Position numbers and translations under genes: made by a program. 64,000 nucleotides of DNA from Bolinopsis microptera. Its lineage: Eukaryota > Ctenophora > Tentaculata > Lobata > Bolinopsidae. Every line of letters starts with the position of its first letter. Positions within the stretch are counted from its first letter, which is position 1. The notes under the pieces were generated by a model. The model made no database searches and was not told the origin of the DNA. It was given only the letters and a program-made list of their open reading frames with translations. This document shows, piece after piece, positions 63,401 through 64,000 of this stretch. Where the stretch lies: the NCBI RefSeq assembly GCF_026151205.1, contig NC_087082.1, forward strand, positions 20,670,494 to 20,734,493, in the 5' to 3' direction.

Positions 63401-64000
63401 AGTGTAGGCAGTATCTTCATTGACAAGAGTTCCGTCTACAGCAAGAGTTGATGTCTGTGTCCCTCCGGAGAAGCTTCCTTGGACAGGGGTGAACTTTTCA
63501 GCTGGAACTGGTCCTGTACTAGTCCGCCAAGTTACTGTTGCTGTTTCGATAATTCCGATGATAACACAGGATATTGTTGTTGCAGAGCCTTTCTTTACTT
63601 CTTTGTTTACCGATTCAACGTCTGAAGTAAGTTTTGGTAATGGTACATTTACAAATTGTGCAATTTATAACGCTCACTTGATATAAACATGTTGTTGTTC
63701 TGATAATGATTTAAATTGAAAGTTGATTGTAAGATATAAAATCGTATAATATCAAAAAACTGCATTGCGAAAAAATTTCAGTTGGAGTTTAAAGAACATA
63801 CCATAAACGTTAAGATTGACAGTGGTATCCGAGTGGCTGGAATCAGGTAAAGATCCGGAAGTTATTCTGCAAGTGTAGGCAGTATCTTCATTGACAAGAG
63901 TTCCGTCTACAGCAAGAGTTGATGTCTGTGTCCCTCCGGAGAAGCTTCCTTGGACAGGGGTGAACTTTTCAGCTGGAACTGGTCCTGTACTAGTCCGCCA
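25675..64000 (-). CDS. giant secreted multi-Ig-domain protein, 3' part (5' end beyond window)
   Basis: One minus-strand gene can be followed by phase. The Ig array exons (63802 down to 43395) are each phase 1-1. They continue into split Ig exons 43062-43218, 42709-42864, 42406-42518, 42136-42282 and 41613-41757. After an 11-kb Polinton the gene resumes at 30459 and ends with a TGA at 25675-25677. The exon 41613-41757 leaves phase 2 and the exon starting at 30459 enters phase 2, which supports continuity. Array domains show the Ig signature (ISC, VTW, DTAYTC). I see no transmembrane or anchor segment in the last exons, so the product should be secreted or matrix-bound. A role in adhesion, matrix or self/non-self recognition is possible but unproven. 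The N-terminus, signal peptide and full domain number lie outside. Confidence 0.8.
26233..27053. mobile_element. element capped by a 38-nt G-run and a 41-nt C-rich run, TTAA duplication
   Basis: The left end is 38 consecutive G, then TTCACCCTGATTTTTTTGTG. The right end is the inverted match (CACAAAAAAACTGA) followed by C31, A and C9. The TIR continues through GAAA..TT.GTTTCGAGATAG and TTGACC. TTAA flanks both sides (26229-26232, 27054-27057). It is inserted in the intron between Ig-gene exons 26058-26163 and 27261-27378. The proline-rich or glycine-rich ORFs here are products of the homopolymers. Confidence 0.8.
30581..30890 (+). repeat. left terminal inverted repeat of the Polinton
   Basis: Begins AGTAGTATGTCAGGG and runs to about CTCATTTAAT. 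It matches the reverse complement of the right TIR with a few substitutions and one extra ACGCTATACTTATC-like stretch near 30848. Confidence 0.9.
31235..31240 (+). promoter_or_regulatory. TATA-like box before the polymerase gene
   Basis: GTTATATACTAG lies about 115 bp before the ATG at 31353, with pyrimidine-rich sequence between. The other two ORFs of the element also have TATA boxes, which supports a shared promoter style. Confidence 0.4.
31353..38176 (+). pseudogene. Polinton DNA polymerase B with zinc fingers and OTU-like domain, intron-rich, LINE-interrupted
   Basis: Protein-primed-type family B DNA polymerase that would copy the element. Exons by GT..AG and phase: 31353-31538, 31718-31822, 31972-34126, 34311-34463, 34576-34656, 34782-34992, 35107-35747, 35894-35944, 36046-about 36128 and about 37153-37207 (split by a LINE), 37332-37488, 37602-37745, 37860-38176; about 1,440 codons. 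In order: Cys/His zinc-finger motifs (about 31510-32130), a domain shared with the ORF at 40670, an OTU-like cysteine-protease-like region (NDKLCFFRSL, later YGEHFSF), a C2H2 finger (CAKCDKIW..HFHRHVRNC), exonuclease motifs (ATYDIEC, FNGASYDL), then polymerase motif A (GYDANALYL) and the motif B and C regions, both cut by introns. The first exon has a hydrophobic stretch unexpected in a polymerase, so the start may be wrong. The LINE fragment breaks the motif B exon, hence the pseudogene call. Confidence 0.88.
36129..37152 (+). mobile_element. 5'-truncated LINE RT fragment inside the polymerase exon
   Basis: The 3' portion of a LINE RT ORF (EKDLGVITHSSLLWNEQIK, RPHLEYCVQLWNP, VQRRFTRLIDEVGTL), homologous to the fragment at 16545-20223. 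It ends in an ACTT microsatellite (about 37130-37152). The polymerase frame continues on both sides. The ORF is cut at 36533, where about 60 bp expected from the sister copy are missing and replaced by a palindromic filler. The exact 5' border and target duplication are unclear (possibly TCAA). Confidence 0.85.
38300..39394 (+). repeat. ACCCGTCATTAATAAT minisatellite, 1.1 kb
   Basis: More than 60 copies of a 15-18-bp unit, ACCCGTCATTAATAAT plus 0-2 extra AAT triplets, with scattered point changes. It fills the space between the polymerase stop and the next promoter of the Polinton. No ORF. Confidence 0.95.
39468..39475 (+). promoter_or_regulatory. TATA box before the zinc-finger ORF
   Basis: TATATAAG stands 58 bp before the ATG at 39526, directly after the minisatellite. 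Confidence 0.55.
39526..40572 (+). CDS. Polinton C2H2 zinc-finger / coiled-coil protein of unknown function
   Basis: Intact single-exon ORF of 348 aa, counting from the ATG at 39526 (a TTG lies two codons upstream). Residues about 6-30 form one C2H2 finger (YSCDSCGRQY..SLRTHRYSYH). The middle (about 85-250) is rich in Leu/Asp/Glu/Lys heptad-like stretches, probably coiled coil. The last 70 residues are very acidic and serine-rich (SDTDDNNSMTDQSESE). It has its own TATA box and is followed at 40579 by AATAAA. It matches none of the usual Polinton products I can recognise. A DNA-binding scaffold, regulator or terminal-protein-like role would be a guess. Confidence 0.75.
   Translation: MSSKSYSCDSCGRQYKNSKSLRTHRYSYHRTQKDSRNIDKVYSLPNDSVSLDYEYGTDYATKNKLPAANEFTTDGLGYDYLQDKVTDIVLMKADLNILQSTVDELDRLVRNLSEEMKSNDSVSNKTHFVRYEDSILPSNELRILKLTVESNKNDIRDIQDTMDNTVDQNVGQEVDVDLNELAAEDLIDGMIEIRNSFVENDIDEVTADIPKLRNVLKLILKTVDLSKLSEEEFQLLNEISNASKLTAKAMIHENFNHLVNMFDRMKTDLDELFEPSDSEKQEIKSVNEEEKSDTDDNNSMTDQSESETASDKEEEQYSSDSNISEIDPSELESTLDTHSISQCEDQSD
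40608..40614 (+). promoter_or_regulatory. TATA box before the small Polinton ORF
   Basis: ACTATAAAAGC lies 56-62 bp before the ATG at 40670, the same spacing as for the neighbouring ORF. Confidence 0.55.
40670..41122 (+). CDS. stand-alone homologue of the polymerase N-terminal domain
   Basis: Intact 150-aa ORF with its own TATA box. Residues about 50-148 align by eye with the element's own polymerase region coded at about 32340-32615: VAFGFILKDRTTDELKFF against ISLGAILFNKTTEEYAFY, and RPSTKWTVERI against RPNSQWTIAKV, each followed by an aromatic strand ending FDIYKFK or FFVYKL. The zinc fingers, OTU-like region, exonuclease and polymerase parts are absent. It may be a duplicated domain used as a separate subunit, decoy or DNA-binding factor. 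The function of the domain itself is unknown. It ends about 185 bp before the right TIR. Confidence 0.75.
   Translation: MDRSTLAQIPRKYQDIYKRSWNTIKTNVRQGRLKDVYHFPILTMDNSAILRKAEEVVAKYNEKFKVNVAFGFILKDRTTDELKFFHPSNNTMLFTLPRLLETPSDYKQFVEDIEQQDAFDYARLHRPSTKWTVERIVCVRFDIYKFKLRR
41308..41607 (-). repeat. right terminal inverted repeat of the Polinton
   Basis: Ends GTCCCTGACATACTACT. It is the inverted counterpart of 30581-30890. The adjacent AATACC (41608-41613) is the target duplication and includes the last base of an Ig-gene exon. Confidence 0.9.
41613..43218 (-). CDS. split Ig-domain exons of the giant Ig gene
   Basis: Five exons next to the array: 43062-43218 and 42709-42864 form one Ig domain (LTCSIKG, IQWVDNK, then QLFTCRIS). 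42406-42518 and 42136-42282 form a second (LKCTVIF, VAWSHQN, then ASYTCIVF). 41613-41757 is the first half of a third (ATVNLKSLYFF, HFWWKHND). Each domain is cut after the Trp strand, unlike the array exons, which hold a whole domain. Phases run 1, 2, 2, 1, 1, 2 and are consistent. The domains are strongly diverged from the array and from each other. Confidence 0.8.
43812..44681. mobile_element. 870-bp TA-flanked element with CCTTAC ends and subterminal direct repeats
   Basis: TIR CCTTACAAGACATTTT at the left, AAAATGTCTTGTAAGG at the right, and TA on both sides (43810-43811, 44682-44683). Inside each end is a block of about 75 bp in the same orientation (CGACGACCGAAATTTTGGCG ... ATATGGCGAAATT). 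No ORF of note. It lies in an array intron. Confidence 0.85.
45566..46555 (+). mobile_element. 5'-truncated LINE (RT C-terminus), 11-bp target duplication
   Basis: 990-bp insert in the intron between the third and fourth array exons. It encodes the RT 3' half (YADDLAIMDNT, FTYLGSIISSDG, LLYGSEFWN, RLRWFGHVSRM, GRPRKNWR), the style of RTE/Bov-B-like or related LINEs. The frame is open to a stop near 46522. It ends in repeats of TATCAAG and is flanked by GTGATAATTAT (45555-45565 and 46556-46566). Open frame, tail and clean duplication make it young. Confidence 0.9.
48521..49575. mobile_element. 1.06-kb TA-flanked element with CCTTAC ends and subterminal direct repeats
   Basis: TIR CCTTACTCGGGAATATTATA at the left and TATAATATTCCCGAGTAAGG at the right, with TA on each side (48519-48520, 49576-49577). 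A block of about 75 bp (GCGGGTTTTGGGAAAGTTCG, CCATATTTTCCCGGTCA) recurs in the same orientation at both ends. It shares the CGCCATATTTTC core with the element at 43812. It contains a possible broken zinc-finger ORF (48914-49329). Confidence 0.85.
48914..49329 (+). pseudogene. possible small zinc-binding ORF inside the TA-flanked element
   Basis: From the ATG at 48914 the frame reads RYSCAVCRLKKEG, stops after about 24 codons, then continues one nt out of phase as VTCGHIPLEVSKLC to a stop at 49329. The spacing Cys-x2-Cys ... Cys-x-His ... Cys is RING-like but incomplete. It may be a decayed accessory gene of the element or coincidence. Confidence 0.3.
50923..52364. mobile_element. 1.44-kb foldback element made of AGCGCTGG / GCGACAACT words
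   Basis: The ends GGGTTCTTTTGCGATAGTC and GACTATCGCAAAAGAACCC are perfect inverted repeats. About 380 bp on each side consist of reiterated GCGACAACTAGCGCTGGAT words. The centre (about 51330-51790) is unique AT-rich DNA with a short CCCTAA run. The target ACTCGT is duplicated (50917-50922, 52365-52370). It interrupts an array intron right after the exon at 50576-50866. No transposase. Confidence 0.9.
57147..59485. mobile_element. compound 2.3-kb insert in an Ig-array intron
   Basis: The array intron is interrupted after GAAAGTTGAT at 57146 and resumes at ATTGTAATAT around 59486. The insert holds unidentified AT-rich DNA, a copy of repeat C (58174-58258), and at its right end a perfect hairpin (59159-59487). 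No TIR common to both ends was found, so more than one insertion is likely. Confidence 0.7.
59159..59487. repeat. perfect 143-bp inverted repeat with 43-bp loop
   Basis: 59159-59301 and 59345-59487 are exact reverse complements by eye, starting ATTTGACCAAAACCC. The loop is 59302-59344. This is probably a hairpin MITE nested at the end of the compound insert. Confidence 0.93.

Larger units (their letters stand above)
43395..64000 (-). repeat. tandem array of about 30 near-identical Ig-domain exons
   Basis: Period about 471 bp: a 291-bp exon (97 codons, phase 1-1) plus an intron of about 180 bp. Exons: 43395-43685, 44737-45027, 45208-45498, 46681-46971, 47160-47450, 47631-47921, 48103-48393, 49632-49922, 50104-50394, 50576-50866, 52496-52786, 52968-53258, 53440-53730, 53912-54202, 54383-54673, 54860-55150, 55337-55627, 55808-56098, 56279-56569, 56750-57040, 59563-59853, 60034-60324, 60505-60795, 60976-61266, 61447-61737, 61918-62208, 62389-62679, 62860-63150, 63331-63621, 63802-beyond the edge. 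Acceptor ACTTCAG|ACGTTGAATC; donor TTTATG|GTATGTTC. Each domain has Cys (ISC), Trp (VTW) and DTAYTC. I found no stop or indel in any complete exon. Unusual spacings mark insertions. Confidence 0.93.

Noticed and set aside
43484-63686. Repeated plus-strand ORFs of 65-141 aa across the array (starting TRVPST)
   Set aside because: They are the antisense of the Ig exons, begin at TTG codons and recur only because the exons are near-identical. The minus strand has splice sites, Ig residues and consistent phase.
43395-64000. CRISPR-like or bacterial repeat array
   Set aside because: The repeat unit contains a coding exon and spliceosomal sites in an animal genome, without short repeats and unique spacers.

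Overview
The window is animal nuclear DNA. It has intron-containing genes with GT..AG junctions, conserved eukaryotic housekeeping genes, apurinic-type LINEs, a Polinton/Maverick element and multi-exon immunoglobulin-domain coding. The AT-rich background, many young repeats and the Polinton fit an early-branching metazoan, most likely a cnidarian. That placement is inference; no marker gene for phylogeny is present.

Layout. 1-2434 holds no gene I can support. 2435-8885 (minus strand) is a compact housekeeping block: an hnRNP M-like protein with three RRMs, APC10/Doc1, and ribosomal protein eL21 on one uninterrupted coding exon. The 3' splice acceptor of the last APC10 exon lies inside a six-copy 70-bp tandem repeat. 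10050-15974 (plus) holds a LINE-like unit: an ORF joining an AlkB-like dioxygenase to an SGNH hydrolase, then a zinc-finger/endonuclease/reverse transcriptase ORF broken by two frameshifts and a nested MITE. 16500-25620 is a transposon graveyard with nested inverted-repeat elements, GC-rich repeat families and LINE fragments, plus one orphan terminal exon.

25675-64000 (minus) is the 3' part of one giant gene that runs off the right edge. Read 5' to 3' on the minus strand it has at least 30 near-identical Ig-domain exons (291 bp, phase 1-1, about 471-bp period), then diverged Ig domains each split over two exons, then further exons ending in a stop with no membrane segment. The product therefore looks secreted. 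All 29 complete array exons are open. The array introns have collected insertions: two related TA-flanked elements at the same homologous site, a LINE fragment with an 11-bp target duplication, a 1.44-kb foldback element and a 2.3-kb compound insert.

An 11,027-bp Polinton (30581-41607) sits inside this Ig gene. It has AGT...ACT ends, about 300-bp inverted repeats and a 6-bp duplication AATACC. It landed on an exon/intron border, and the duplicated GGTATT (minus strand) recreates the splice donor, so the gene stays readable in phase across the insertion. The Polinton carries an intron-rich protein-primed-type DNA polymerase B gene (broken by a LINE fragment), a zinc-finger/coiled-coil ORF, and a short ORF resembling a stand-alone copy of the polymerase N-terminal domain. 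I see no integrase, ATPase, protease or capsid gene.

A second theme is inverted-repeat elements whose ends are built from reiterated short words, often capped by poly-G/poly-C. Four of them show 6-bp (or 6-8-bp) target duplications.
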